From Hydractinia symbiolongicarpus (lineage: Eukaryota > Cnidaria > Hydrozoa > Anthoathecata > Hydractiniidae), in the NCBI RefSeq assembly GCF_029227915.1, contig NC_079885.1, positions 27,093,001 to 27,157,000 of the forward strand: 64,000 bases of DNA, given 5' to 3'. Positions 30,661-42,297 of this stretch are shown piece after piece. The notes beneath the pieces are model-generated. The model worked only from the letters and a program-made list of their open reading frames with translations. It ran no database searches and had not been told where the DNA came from. The stretch's first letter is position 1. Each line of letters starts with the position of its first letter. Position numbers and translations under genes: made by a program.

Positions 30661-33600
30661 GCAAACAACTAGAATTACAGTTATGTAGTCCTATTCTATT
30701 TACAAGATAAATGTGCTGTTCTCTTATACCACCTTCATGGTTTGCAACATCTGAAAGTTGTTGTGTCAATGGGTTATAGCCAGGAGCTTCTGGAGTTCCT
30801 TCCGGGACTGCCCATTTATCTTTGTTTGGTACCCACGTTGTAACTCCAGTGACATCGTCTATCATTTCAGTCCCTCCAGCAGGATGTAATGAAGTAAATT
30901 GGGGAGAAAATATTCCATCTCTATCTTCATTTGTAGTTTGTAACCATTGTTGAAGGTCATGTGCAGCAGTTTGGGATGCTTGAGAGTCAGTAGCATCATC
31001 AGATAAATTATCCATTATTGTTTTAACCTTTTGTGCATGTTTAGAGGATGATATGAAAGAGTGACTATGAATTTCACCTCTGCCTTTAGCAAATTCATAG
31101 CGCCACCAATAATCATCATATTGAAATACTTCCTTGTTGACAGTGGCAAAGTAATTTATAGTCCTGGCATCAAAGTACTGTGTGACAATGTGAAGACTAT
31201 GCAAGATTAATTCCCGTTTGAATTTTCCATCACTTTCTACCTGGCTACGCACAACCTGTTCATCTAAATTGTTTATTAATGCATGATACTGTATCAGCAG
31301 TTCGTGTAAGGGCTTCCAATGAAATTCTGCACAACTATTGGTATCAATATAGGCTGGCAGATCACCAAACTCCTTGCGTCTGAAAAACAACATGCCATCT
31401 ACCTTCTTTTTTTGTTCTCTCCAGTAAGGGTCAGTATTTACCAAGTTTTTACCAATGCTGATAACTTTCCGTGGAACAGAATCATCATTGTTTTGCAAAT
31501 TTTCTCTCAGTTCTGCAATTGTGAGATGAGCATCATTTAATTGCTGAGAAACAACAAAGCTACCCTGTTGCAATGCTTGCATCCGCAATCGCATGTTCAA
31601 TAAGAAAAATTTTAAGTAAGGATGTTTGGTTACACGGTTATCTGTGCAGTGGTATATATGTTCAATGTAGTCCTCAAATTTGATTTTTTGTAACCTCGGA
31701 ACAGTAAAGTCACAATGACCATTAATAAAAACAGTAGGGTATGCCATTGTAAAAAAGCCTGGAGTTTTTAATTCACGAATTGGCCTTTCTCGGGTGTATT
31801 CCAAATTTGCACTAGCAACTGTGCCTTGTTGTAGAGCTTGATTGACTGCTTCTTCTGATCCTAACATCTTTTGTAATATTGTTCTTAATTCTTTGTCAGC
31901 ATCTTTAGGTTCAATGGGGCATACTAAACCTGATCGAGTGATACTTTCATCATCATCAGGAAGATCTTGTTGGAATTGATTTTCGACAGGACCTTTGTCT
32001 CCTTCAGGTGTGATATGCGGTAACTCAACAACAGGTAAATCAGGTAATTCTGAGCGTATCTCAGGTAAATTTAGAATGCGATCGTTTTTGATAGAGACAT
32101 CCTTGTAGAACTCGTTAGGTAAATACTGAAAGTAACGTCTTCTTAATTTATGATTAATGTGGTCAGGGCCATTATATAGATGCTTGTTTAGAATATCTGG
32201 CTGGTCAACTCCACCTTCAGAAAAACCAAAACACAAACCACGCAAAGCTTTGTCAACTTTACTTCTTTTCACAGTATATTGTTGAATTGAATTCCGGCTT
32301 CCTTTTTTCTTTATAACAATTATCCCCACATTTGCTGGCAATGACGGTAACTCAGTAGCAATTTGCATTCTTTGTGGAAAACTAATACAATGACCTTTAG
32401 ATGCAAGCATGCCATAACGCAGGAGGTGTACATTCATAATAACGGTGATACGACGAATCAGTGCTTCTTCTAATATTGTCAAGTTTTGAAGATACGGCGG
32501 TACAGGTGAAAAATGCATATCGTTCTGACGAATATTATCTTGTATTGTACCCAAATCGTCATTGTCAACACTAAATATACCCGAATATCTGGCAGCTATC
32601 ACCATATTTTGTTTTGAATTACGAATACTTTCAGTATGACATCTGGAACACCTTCCATCACTTGAAATTTTCCAAGGTTTAAGAGAAATTGGTTTTGTTC
32701 CATTTTTTGCAGTTTGATTGATGGGTGAGGTAGCTTGAAATACTGGTCGGATTTCAAGACAAGTTTTACAAGAGGCTAAACTATGTAATATCTCGCCCTC
32801 CTCAAACTTTTGTACAGCTGCAACAACATCAGGATTTGGATGAATGGTAGAAAGTTCTGTTTGAAATATTTCTTGCTGGCTAACTGGTTGGTTGATAGTA
32901 ACGCTAGAGGGTATTGGGTGATTGACAGGTAAATTCACTGATATTGACTTTGCAGTTTTCGTTTCTGGGGTTGGTAAATTTGTTGGCAATATATTCCCTT
33001 TACTACTCTTAGACACTGGTTGTGGAACTGTTGTTTTTCGAAAAGTAGAATGAGTTTGTGAACGTTTTAGTCTATGAGTTATTCGGTTACGTCTTTTATT
33101 GGTTTCAGTAGTTATTTCGTTTACTTTTGGTTCCTCATATGTAATATTTGAATCAACACATTTTTGCTTTAAAGCATACTCTTTAGCTGAAAATTTGTTC
33201 TTTAATTTATTGGCTGACATGATAGAACTCATTATTTTTGCCACTAGAAAATCCTGGCTTTGGCTGAAACTGTTCGCTCCCAAATCAGTTTTTTGACAAT
33301 TTATATTTTTAGGTTGAATGATATGTTCTGATGACAACCGAGTAGTTTTTTTAGGTGGACTACTTGCAGAATTACTAGCAGAGGTGTTCACACTGTTATG
33401 AAATATTAATGACTGGTAGTGATTATTATTAACCCTTCCAAGCAAAATAAAGAAGCCTTCATTTATTATTTGTGCTGCCTGTTGATCAGCAGAAAGTTCA
33501 TCAGTTTCTTCAAAAGTAGGAGCTATAACATTATAGGGATGCTCAGCAGTGGTAGTATCTGATGTTATTAAAATATTGATCCCTAACATTATTGCTGCAG

Positions 33601-34102
33601 CCCGTATAAAAATCTCTTCAACGTCCACAGTTGGTCTTGACTGAGCTTGTAAAAAATGTTCCCATTGTTCAGGGCTGATTATTTCAACAGTTCTACTAAC
33701 TACAAAAACTGGCATATCGTTATTTTTTCGTACAAAATTAACAACAGCCGCACGAAGTTGGAGGTGATCCTCAAAATGTAGTGCATTGGGGATACGCTCC
33801 CTAATTTCGGGTCTATTAAGTTTTTGTATCACTGCTCTATAGAAACAATTACCATCACCTGCTGTTACTTCCTGATATGTGACATTCGACAGACCAATAC
33901 TTCTAGCATGTGCAACTATTTGATTGGCGGAATTTGAGTTGTTAAAAAGATGTGTGGCATATGATTCCTGACATGCAATCTGGAAGTCAATATCATTATT
34001 GGTAAAAGGCCCAGGATTACTTTCAACGTCACCAGACAACAACAACAGTAATTTTAATGACACAAGGTTTATATTACAGCTCAGCAATGACACAAAAATC
34101 AT
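30530..34102 (-). pseudogene. Helitron protein N-terminus: 2A-like peptide, OTU protease, Rep with HUH
   Basis: This is an ORF of 1190 codons from ATG 34102. Residues 14-32 end in LLLLLSGDVESNPGP, a canonical 2A motif (D-x-E-x-N-P-G-P) after a hydrophobic leader. Residues about 75-230 form an OTU cysteine protease: TAGDGNCFYRAV with Asp83 and Cys86, and NNNHYQSLIFH with His228. A Cys/His cluster follows (CKTCLEIRP, CSRCHTE). The Rep region includes GKNLVNTDPYWREQKKKVDG and the two-His box RGEIHSHSF near 31060-31080. The frame shifts at a nine-A run near 30650. Gene order (OTU, Rep, helicase) matches some animal Helitrons. 2A at the very start is unusual and could act as a leader or a skip site. 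Confidence 0.8.
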
Positions 34103-37019
34103 TTAAATGAAAGTTCTTAAAAAGCAAAAATAATCTTGGCTAGTAGTGTCGAAAACCAATTTATGATTTGATAACTTGTGGTGGTTATGATTTATTGATG
34201 TATTGTTATGGCAGTGACTAGCAGCTGCGGTATAAAAAGCAGCAATGGTGGATCGATATGCTTGAATCCATATCATGATTTGTGGGCAAACTAAAATAAG
34301 GCTTGTTTGGGATCCTTGAGACACTGTGAAATATCAGCTAGCTAACTTCCGGGGAAAAGTAATTGCACAGAACACAAAACTTTCAAAAATAATCTAAAGT
34401 AACTCAGCGAGCTAAATTCGGGGAAATGAAGTTATCCAACCAGGCAAACAAAATAAACCAAAAAATAACTTTAAAAATTAACTATATAAAGTTTATCAAA
34501 CTTGTGGCCTCCCCAACCACCTGTCGGCAAGAGAAGTTATCCAAAAGCAGGCAAACAAAAAAAATAAACAAAACACAGAAGTTTCAAACACAATCCAAAG
34601 TAGTTATCAAATAATAACTTATTTAATAAACCAAAATTATCAAATAATAACTTATCCAATAATCCAAGGCTTGTCGTCAAGAAACTTTTATAAAAACACG
34701 CACCCGAAATTTCCAATTTCAAGAGGGTTTGAATAAAATAATTTAAGCGGGAACTTTAAGTACAAGCGCAATCACGCCCGGACACAAAACGCTTTGGTCA
34801 AATAAAATCGAAGCACGTGATCAAATCTGACGAATCAGGTTCGGCATCACTTTGTTAAATTTCCATCCGGCGTAATAAACTGAACCGGATTCGTCGTACT
34901 CGTACGAATTAGAGACCAATGCAGTGTTAAACTTGTTAAATGCCCACAACGAATTTAGACTTTTTTGCGACCAATCAAAGTTATTCTGTTAAAATTTGGT
35001 TAAAATTTTACGAGGCAAGCATGAACAACATTCCTCAACTTGCAGCTAGTAGATCCCTTGCATTCTCTTATTACCTCGATTACTGCAATAGCCAGGGCAC
35101 CATACAAAGCATTTTAGGAAAGGCCTGTCCACATTACCACAAAACTTCATATCCTGTAGTGTAATACACCCCTTTATACTCCTCCTAATTATGCTCTCAT
35201 ATTGGGGGTAATATCATTGACATTACCATTTTTTGAAAAGCAATGACTATAGTTTGAACTGGACAAAGTTGTTTTGACGCATCTCACATTGCGGTAAGCA
35301 TAACATAATTTAGCAAAATTTCCACAAAGCAGAGAAAGAGTAAAATCAAAATGAGTCCTTTGGGAACACTGTATCATTTTAAATTAAAAGAAATGGCATA
35401 ACATGTTACACATTCAAATAAAAAGAATATACAAAAGTTTACACACCACTACCTATATATATACAGTTTACAATACATCTGAATTGGACAAAATTAGCCT
35501 TTTTAGCATGTTACATTGATCCTTCAACAACAAAAGTTTAACAAACATTCTACAAAGTAGGTAAAATCGAAGTCTGTAAAAATTAGTTCTTCTGTGCATT
35601 GTAAAGTGCAACAAATACACAAATATAATACTATTAAGAAAAAATAGCTTTCTTGGCATATATTACACTGTTAACCACAACAAAGGTTTAATAAAAATAT
35701 TTGCAAAAAAACCCAGCAAAACTGAAATCCTTCATAATAAGTTCTTTACGCACACTGAAGTGTTAATGCCAACAAATAACATGAATCAGGCAAAATTAGC
35801 TTTTCCACAATGTACGTCAAAACGTGTTAAGTGTCAATAAGTGGTCATTTTCATATACAATTCTTTTTCCTCGCATGTGTAAGCGCCAATAGACTTGTTT
35901 TCCTCTACGTGATTCTTAAGGATATCTTCTTCTTCTAAAAAAAGAAAATAAAAATAAAAAAATGTAAGCCATAAATTGTTCTGTAAAATAATGTTGTTCA
36001 TCCTTCTTGCTTCCTATTTCAACGGGCTGTCGAAAAGATAACAGGGGAGAAGGTAATGGGTTGAGTATCAATCGCCCATACGTCAATAAAAAGATAAAAA
36101 TTATTTGTCGATGGGTCATACCTAAGTCATACCTAAAATTACTTTGAGTAGATCAGGTGTCTTGTTGCATGCCCCCATGTATGTTGCTAAGTAACAGCTA
36201 ATGTTATTCTAAAAGTATAAATTTGCTTTAAATTAAAAGGGATGTGATAACTTGAGTGAGGTGAAAAACTGTACTTCCTTATTCTTATCAAATTATTCTT
36301 TTTGTGGGTGGCTCTTTTTTTTAATTGGGGGGGGGGGGGGGGGATTGTTTAAAATATTACAACAGTACTGCTTGATAGCTATAGATATTAGCTAGCTAGC
36401 TACAGAGTAGAATTACCTCACTCACCAAAATTTATGCTAGCTACATTGGTAGTTTTATCCCAGTTATGTAGTTAATTTTATGCTAGCTTTAGTTTTATGC
36501 TATAGCCCTTTTTTTATAGCTAGCTTAACGGTTAAAGTAAGCTAGCTATATGTTATCTAAGTTCTGTTATTATGCCAGCTAAGTGGGCAGTTTTATACTA
36601 GCTAGCTTTAGGTGGCAGTAAGGATAAGAAGGGGTTCATCAATGTAAAGAAATAGTGATCTACTAGCTGTACATACCCTTTCTTCGTTTTCCTCAAAATA
36701 CCCTTCTACCCTATCATCAAGCTATCATCAACTAAATTTTCGTTTCAAGCGCTATGTATCTGAGGAAATGTCATGTGATATTAGTAAGAGTAACTTATGA
36801 ATCACGTGGCTAATGCTGTATGCCGACCTGATCTTAACTGAAAACGGCGTGTCTCGACCAACCGGATTTTCACGGAAGAAATGACCATAAAAAATATTTG
36901 GGTAAGTGGGTCAAAAATCGGACGTTTTAAAATTTGATGTACTAGGAGAAAACGCGGAAATTCGTTACGCTCTAATATATTTATGGGAACGAGGAAAATA
37001 GCTCCGTTCGAGCAATGGC
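34103..37019. other. Spacer: Helitron leader, degenerate repeats, poly-G, AGCTAGCT-rich stretch
   Basis: No coding gene is supported. 34.1-34.75 kb has repeated CAAATAATAACTTA and AAGTTATCCAA motifs and may be Helitron 5' sequence. 35250-35820 has about four degenerate units of roughly 150-220 bp sharing TGAAYTGGACAAA, ACAAAGTAGGTAAAATC and a related end. 36327-36343 is a run of 17 G. 36385-36605 has frequent TAGCTAGC/ATGCTAGCT motifs. Confidence 0.45.
35866..35945 (-). pseudogene. Decayed copy of the micro-exon gene's last exon
   Basis: On the minus strand a TTTTTTAG acceptor is followed by AAGAAGAAGATATC. After a gap of about 15 nt, the reading is HVEENKSIGAYTCEE, close to HVDENRSVGAYACEE of the last exon at 11625-11792. 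The gap shifts the frame and the similarity fades after about 70 bp, so this is a duplicated, broken exon. Confidence 0.55.
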
Positions 37020-37066
37020 TCTCTCTCCGCAATTATAGCTATTTTGTGTGTTTTCTCCCCAGGATG

Positions 37067-40000
37067 CTAACAGTAGACTACTGATCTCGGGTGAGAATTG
37101 TTTCTGGAGTACGATTTCCCGGAAACGATTGCTGCCTTCAGTTGCAGTGTCTTGTGCATTGGATGGTTTTTGTCCTTCTGTTGTGGTAGCAATAGGAGGT
37201 CTGACCTGGAAGAGAGAGATATATGTTTAATACAAAGTTTGTGAAATTGACTGTACCAAGGCTGATTCGGCCAGTCAGGTACTATAAGGTTGCCTGTTGC
37301 CTCATCATTCCATATTTTTTGTATCACCCTTGCAATACATGTGAATGGTGGGAAGGCATAAAAATTTTTATTGTGCCAGTTGATAGTGAATGCATCTACT
37401 GCTTGACATTCTGGGTCAGGCCTATATGAGTAGAACATGTCCAAATCGTATCGTTTTTGCTTACACACTCACAATGCAAAGCCCAACACTTAGAAAGGAT
37501 AAGTCTTAATCACCCTAGTGAACTACCGCAATTGTCTGAACTTTAATCTTTTTATTTTTTGCACACACACTCACAATGCAAAGTCCAACTCTTGAAAGGT
37601 TACCACCATGAACAACATCATTATTAACCAAATAATCACCAAATTATTCAATATATAACGTTTCTTTTGGTGAAATGGTCACGATAATTTGGCTGGCATT
37701 CCGATAAATGGACAACTTTGTGGTTTTAATTAACGATAATCTTCTCACAAATGTCCTAGCAACATACTATGTGTTGCTTTTAAGCCTCCTACCTCCACTC
37801 CACCTCCATAAATGTTAAGTTTTTATAATTAGCGTGCTTGAATGTTTTCTTTGCAATAATAATGGAATACATTATGCGGCATATGCATGATATAATTATG
37901 ATATATGATTACGATAATTTGGCTGGTATTTTGATATGCGGACAAGGGTCTTTGTCTTTTCTTTGTCTTTGCTTTGACATAGGCAGAGCAGTGCTAAGAG
38001 AGGGTGCAGCAAAGTCTAAATGACCTTGGTGAGCAGCAAGCAATCGTCTCAACTTTGATAATAAAAAAATTACCAAATCGTATCGTTTTTGCTTACACAC
38101 TCACAATGCAAAGCCCAACACTTAGAAATGATGCCACCATCAGTATCACCATAATTAACTAAATTATCACCAAATTATGCAATAAAGTTTCTTTTGGTGA
38201 ATTAATCACTTGGCTGGCATTCCGATAAATAGACAACTTTGTGGTTTAAATATAATGGTGATATATAGGTTTTCGATCCTGATTATCATTACAGTGTAGA
38301 TTTACATACAATACATGTGCAAACAGTAGATTGAGATGGACAAACTGCATCTTCAATTTCATCATTGCAAAATTCGTCAAGTTCCCTTAACAGATCAATA
38401 TATCTTTGAGTAGTAATACTAAACTTCTCAACAGTTTTACCTGATAACAATTTCAATCGATTTTCTTCTTCTTGTCTTGCTTTCATACGTGGGTGTGAAT
38501 TAATGTACAAGAGTCTCTCCTGGGTAAGTGGTTCAACAAGGGCCCAATTTTTCTCCTTCTCGCAACGTGAAAAGGCAGTATAGGCTGTACCAAGGTTATT
38601 TTTCTCCATTTCAATTCCTTGTTGTAACTTTATACGCATATGTGTGGCAGTTTTACCATCTCCAATAGACATACCTTGACTTTTTGCAATTGTTATAGCG
38701 TAACCTGGCATTAATGGTAATCCACTTCTAACGCAACAATCTGACTCACATCGTCCTTCAACAGGAGTAATTGGTACCCATGTGGGATGTTCAACAAGCC
38801 ATACTGGTCCTTTATAATTTGGAAAATTGACAACAACAGCAATAGGGAATTCAGGCGGTGATGTATCTGGAGCATAAAGAATTGCAATCACTTTACCCAT
38901 TGCACCATTATTAAGGCCAAGTCCAGTAAGACCCTTTTGGTTCTTAGTTAGTATTACACTGGCACCAACCGCAATCAAAGACCGTGATGGAATTTGTCCC
39001 AATTGTTTATCAGTTAATGAATGATGTTTACCACGACCCGTTGATGGAATAACAGCAACTGGTACACCAAGGTTACCTAATTTATTGTGGTTTTCTTCAT
39101 TAACTTCCTTCCATGTTGACATTCTGGGTCAGGCCTATATGAGTAGAACATGTCCAACTGGCTGTTTATTCGACTTGCGAATAAGTCAATGTCTGGTTGG
39201 AAATCTAGAGTATCAATGACATAGTTGAATACTTCCTTATTAACATCCACTCAATTCTAGTTTTACATTTCCTTGATTCTTGGTCTGCCTCGACATTTAG
39301 AATTCCTGGAATGTGTGTGGCTGTCAGCCAGTTATTATTTTGGATTGCCCAGTGCCATATTTCTTGTACTGTCTTATCCATTGGTATAGACCGTGTACTT
39401 CCCATTTTATTGATGGCTGAAACGGCTGATGTATTATCCAGTTTCATAAGTATATGGTTATTTTGAATATGTGAGCAGAGTGCCTGCAGACCAAATAGTG
39501 CTGCTTTTAGTTCTAATACGTTAATATGTTGTTTCCTCTCTTGTGCCGTAAATTGGCCCCCAGTGTGTTGTTCCTTATGTGATGCACCCCAACCTATAGT
39601 TGATGCATCCGAGGTCAAAACATATGCTGGGTTTCCCCGTAAGATTGGTGAGAAGCTGTCCATAATGTTTTCTTTCCACCATAGTATTTCCTGAATGCCC
39701 TGCAAGGGTACCCATGTGTGTCTGTCATATTTTCCACGGTTGTCCCTGAGTGCTTGTGTTTTGTGACGTTCCAGGGCTCTATGTAATTTACCGAAAGGCA
39801 CACCACGAAAACTGCTGGACATTTTCCCGAGTAGTTTAGATAAATTCCTAATTGAAATTTTTTGATGTGATGAAAGTATATCATCACAAAGAACAACAAA
39901 GGCCTGCTTTTTTGCCATAGTTAAAGAGACTGTCATATCAATTGTATTTAAAATAAATCCCAAGAATTCTATTGTTTGGGCTGGTTCAAATATGGATTTT

Positions 40001-40752
40001 TCTGGGTGTTTTACAAACCCTAGAGAATCTAATAAGGTTATTATTTTATCTATGTTGTCATAGCAACTGTTCTTATACCTATTCATTGTTATTAGGTCAT
40101 CGATGTAGTCAGCAAGCAATACTCCTTGTTTCCTAAGTGTGGCTAGTGGTGGCCTCATAAGTTTTGTAAACTTCCTAGGACCTTCTGTGTATCCATTAGG
40201 CAGAGCTTTATACTTGTAAAGCTCATTATTCTTTTGGAATTTTAGGAGTTTTTGGTCATCCTCATGGATAGGGATGCTGTAGTATGCATCTTTAATGTCC
40301 AATTTTGCCATAAACATATTTGGCCGTATTAAACATAATATTGAGTTTAAAGTTTGCATTTTAAACCTTTTCTTTTCAACCGACAAATTAGGTGTTTTCA
40401 GGTTTAATATTAGCCTGTAGCCACCATCAGATTTCTCTGTCACAAATATTGGTGATATAAACTCCCCTGGCTCATGATGGCACCTAGCTATCACCCCTTT
40501 TGATAACAAGCTAATCATTTCCTTTTGGACAAATTTGTCTTCCTTGTGCCTCATGGGATATTGGACTTGCTGATTTTTTGGTAGTTCACCAGCTGCTATT
40601 CGCAGACCTGAAACAGTCTGTAAAACTTCAATGTCACTGGTAATTTTTTCCCAGTTTTTTATTTGCAGTTTTACACACCCTGGCTTGAAAGTTGTGACCT
40701 TTTGGCGAAGATACACGTTTAGTAATTCGAGGTGTACCTGAGGTGTCTGCAT
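37067..40752 (-). pseudogene. DIRS RT-RNase H, interrupted and frameshifted
   Basis: From 40752 it reads EFISPIFVTEKSDGGYRLIL, MAKLDIKDAYYSIPI, ALPNGYTEGPRKFTKLM and the catalytic LADYIDDLITMN, then the RNase H part VLTSDASTIGWGASH and NVLELKAALFGLQ. A one-base shift near 39245 leads to NYVIDTLDFQPDIDLFASRI. The frame continues as LDMFYSYRPDPECQAVDAFT on both sides of the Helitron patch, through NWHNKNFYAFPPFTCI to SGKSYSR. The Ngaro/DIRS-type RT works with the tyrosine recombinase and lacks an integrase. The shift and the insertion inactivate it. Confidence 0.8.
37445..39115 (-). mobile_element. Helitron fragment pasted into the DIRS element
   Basis: This is a near-identical copy of 15.34-17.10 kb: the end of the repeat tail plus the helicase C-terminus (277-codon frame 38289-39122). 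An internal deletion of about 90 bp lies near 37500. It is flanked by a 42-bp direct duplication of DIRS sequence (37403-37444 and 39116-39157, TTGACATTCTGGGTCAGGCC...). It has neither Helitron terminus, so ordinary Helitron transposition does not explain it. Confidence 0.8.
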
Positions 40753-40910
40753 TATTGCCTTTTGTTTTTTGGATTTTGGTACTTGGTGGTACTTTGGTAG
40801 CTGTTCCTGTTGTTGTAGTGCATCTTTTTGCTGTTTTGCTGCGCTTTTTGCCCTTGATTGTAGTAATTGTAGGCCCTCTTTGGGGTCTTGTAAGAGGGCC
40901 CCCTGTTTGA

Positions 40911-41897
40911 TTATTCTGATTTTCTTTTTAGGTTGGGCCTTTCTTTCTCTAACAGTGCTCTAAGTTGGTTTTCCTTTTTTAAAGTTTCTAGACGCTCACA
41001 TATTGAGGACCCAAATAGTTGATCCGCTGCTTCGTCAGTATCTGTCGCTAACTTTACATACTGGTTTGGTAAGGATGGTTTTATGAGGTTACCCCTATGT
41101 TGGTTTACTGCTTGAGACACCTTTCCAGCAAGTGATATTGCATCTTTTAGTGATGTAAGAGGGTCCTTGACATCCACATTATTTTGTGCAAGTTGATTCC
41201 TTAATTCAGTCAGTTCTGATGCTGCACGTAATACCATTGTTGTCGATGCAGCATGTAATTTCTGGATTTCTTGGAGCTTGTAGTCATTCGTTCGAACGAA
41301 AGTTAACAAGGTACTCCATATTTCCAGGTTAACCTTTTTTGGCACAAGATAGGGACAATTCGCAGGTGCGGCTGCATTTTCCAATTTTTGTTTGAGCACC
41401 TCCTCTTTTATTGGCTTTTGCCAAAATATCTTCGCTGCACCTGCATTGGAGGATGCAATTTCTGGCCCAGTTGGTAGTGTATCATCTTCGTATTCTTTGG
41501 TTGTTTCCTGCCAGTACTCCTGTTATTTATCTTTTGTCTCCACCAGTTTCCCTGTTGTCTGGGAGTTGTCCCCTGTGGATGAGCTGGACTGCCCTGCCAC
41601 AGATTGGTTACCAAAGAACCAAATATTTGATCCCATGATTGAGAGTTGATCTGTGTCAACATTTTCATGCTCACTTCCTGGTGGGATATTTTCATTCCTA
41701 TTAGAATTGGAATGTTCCATAGTAGATGTTGACCGAGCAGGCGGTGCTGCATTTAGGTCAACTATAGTTTGGGTAATGTTTGACCGATCTCCATCTGGAG
41801 AATTAGGGTCATTTCTACGCTCCTGAGAAGGAGCTGAAGTTGCCAGAGCATTAGCTGGTGTTATGCTTTTAGCCAAATTATTCATGGCTTGGATCAC
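40911..41897 (-). pseudogene. DIRS gag-like gene, frameshifted
   Basis: An N-terminal Ser/Asn-rich part (41897-41523, MIQAMNNLAKSITPANALAT...) passes by a frame change near 41525 to YWQETTKEYEDDTLPTGPEI and KPIKEEVLKQKLENAAAPAN. It continues in the 162-codon frame (41399-40911) with PYLVPKKVNLEIWSTLLTF. The PANCPYLVPKKVN-type stretch is typical of DIRS gag-like proteins. It lies upstream of the RT, as expected. Confidence 0.6.
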
Positions 41898-42239
41898 TGT
41901 TCAGTTGATCCTGCTGTTTATTAACACATTTGTTCTAACAAATTGGTGCAGTCGACACCTGTCTCAGCAGCAGAGACATTGCAAGCGGTGTTAGTGTCCC
42001 ACATTATAGGATCACGTTCTTTCTTGATCATTGTATTCTCTCCCTATAAATCAAGTTTATTATACACAGTCACACATGCAAACTTGGTATATAGCTAACT
42101 TAATTACCAACGAAAAGTTAGTATACCATAAGTAAATAATAGATTATGGTACTTGTTTTTGAAACAGATTTGCAAAAACTCTAGTTTTCTGTGGACTTCT
42201 ATTAAAAACGTCTTTCTGTAGGTTGCGCGGAAGTCGAAA

Positions 42240-42297
42240 TAGGATTTTCACGGAAGCCGGATCTCATTTGTATACTTAGGATTATGGGCTGAATTGT
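42240..42297 (-). repeat. DIRS 5' inverted terminal repeat
   Basis: The minus strand reads AACAATTCAGCCCATAATCC, then TAAGTATACAAATGAGATCC. The complement of this block is the 3' terminus at 9563-9600, and a variant forms the arms of the 3610-3855 palindrome. Inverted termini of this kind are a DIRS hallmark used in circular cDNA formation. Confidence 0.7.

Larger units (their letters stand above)
14900..34400 (-). mobile_element. Helitron with 2A-OTU-Rep-helicase protein, split by a LINE array
   Basis: On the minus strand the Rep/helicase protein runs from 34102 to 28633 and then, after the LINE array (17143-28632), from 17142 to 16268. Cutting out the array so that TTCTCAG meets GTGACAAGG gives an open frame with LSPEK at the join, which suits the helicase family. 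The helicase is followed by a tandemly repeated tail (14.9-16.26 kb). A partial near-identical copy of the tail and helicase end sits at 37445-39115. Neither the 5' TC nor the 3' CTRR end was pinned down, so the outer limits are approximate. Confidence 0.7.
37020..42297 (-). mobile_element. DIRS retrotransposon, 5' end to start of recombinase
   Basis: The element starts at about 42297 with terminal sequence AACAATTCAGCCCATAATCC on the minus strand, complementary to the 3' terminus at 9563. It reads gag (41897-40911), RT-RNase H (40752-39158 and 37402-37067) and the first codons of the recombinase (LASWGENTQNSYNCGER near 37060-37020). There it breaks off at TTGCGGAGAG, the motif also at the breaks at 912 and 10600. 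The 1.67-kb Helitron patch at 37445-39115 interrupts the RNase H end. No RT-type LTRs or recombinase C-terminus is present in this copy. Confidence 0.75.

Noticed and set aside
30530-34102. The 2A-like peptide as evidence of a picornavirus-like insertion
   Set aside because: 2A-like sequences also occur in transposons and animal genes. The rest of the ORF is clearly Helitron (OTU, HUH Rep, helicase), and no viral capsid or RNA polymerase is present.
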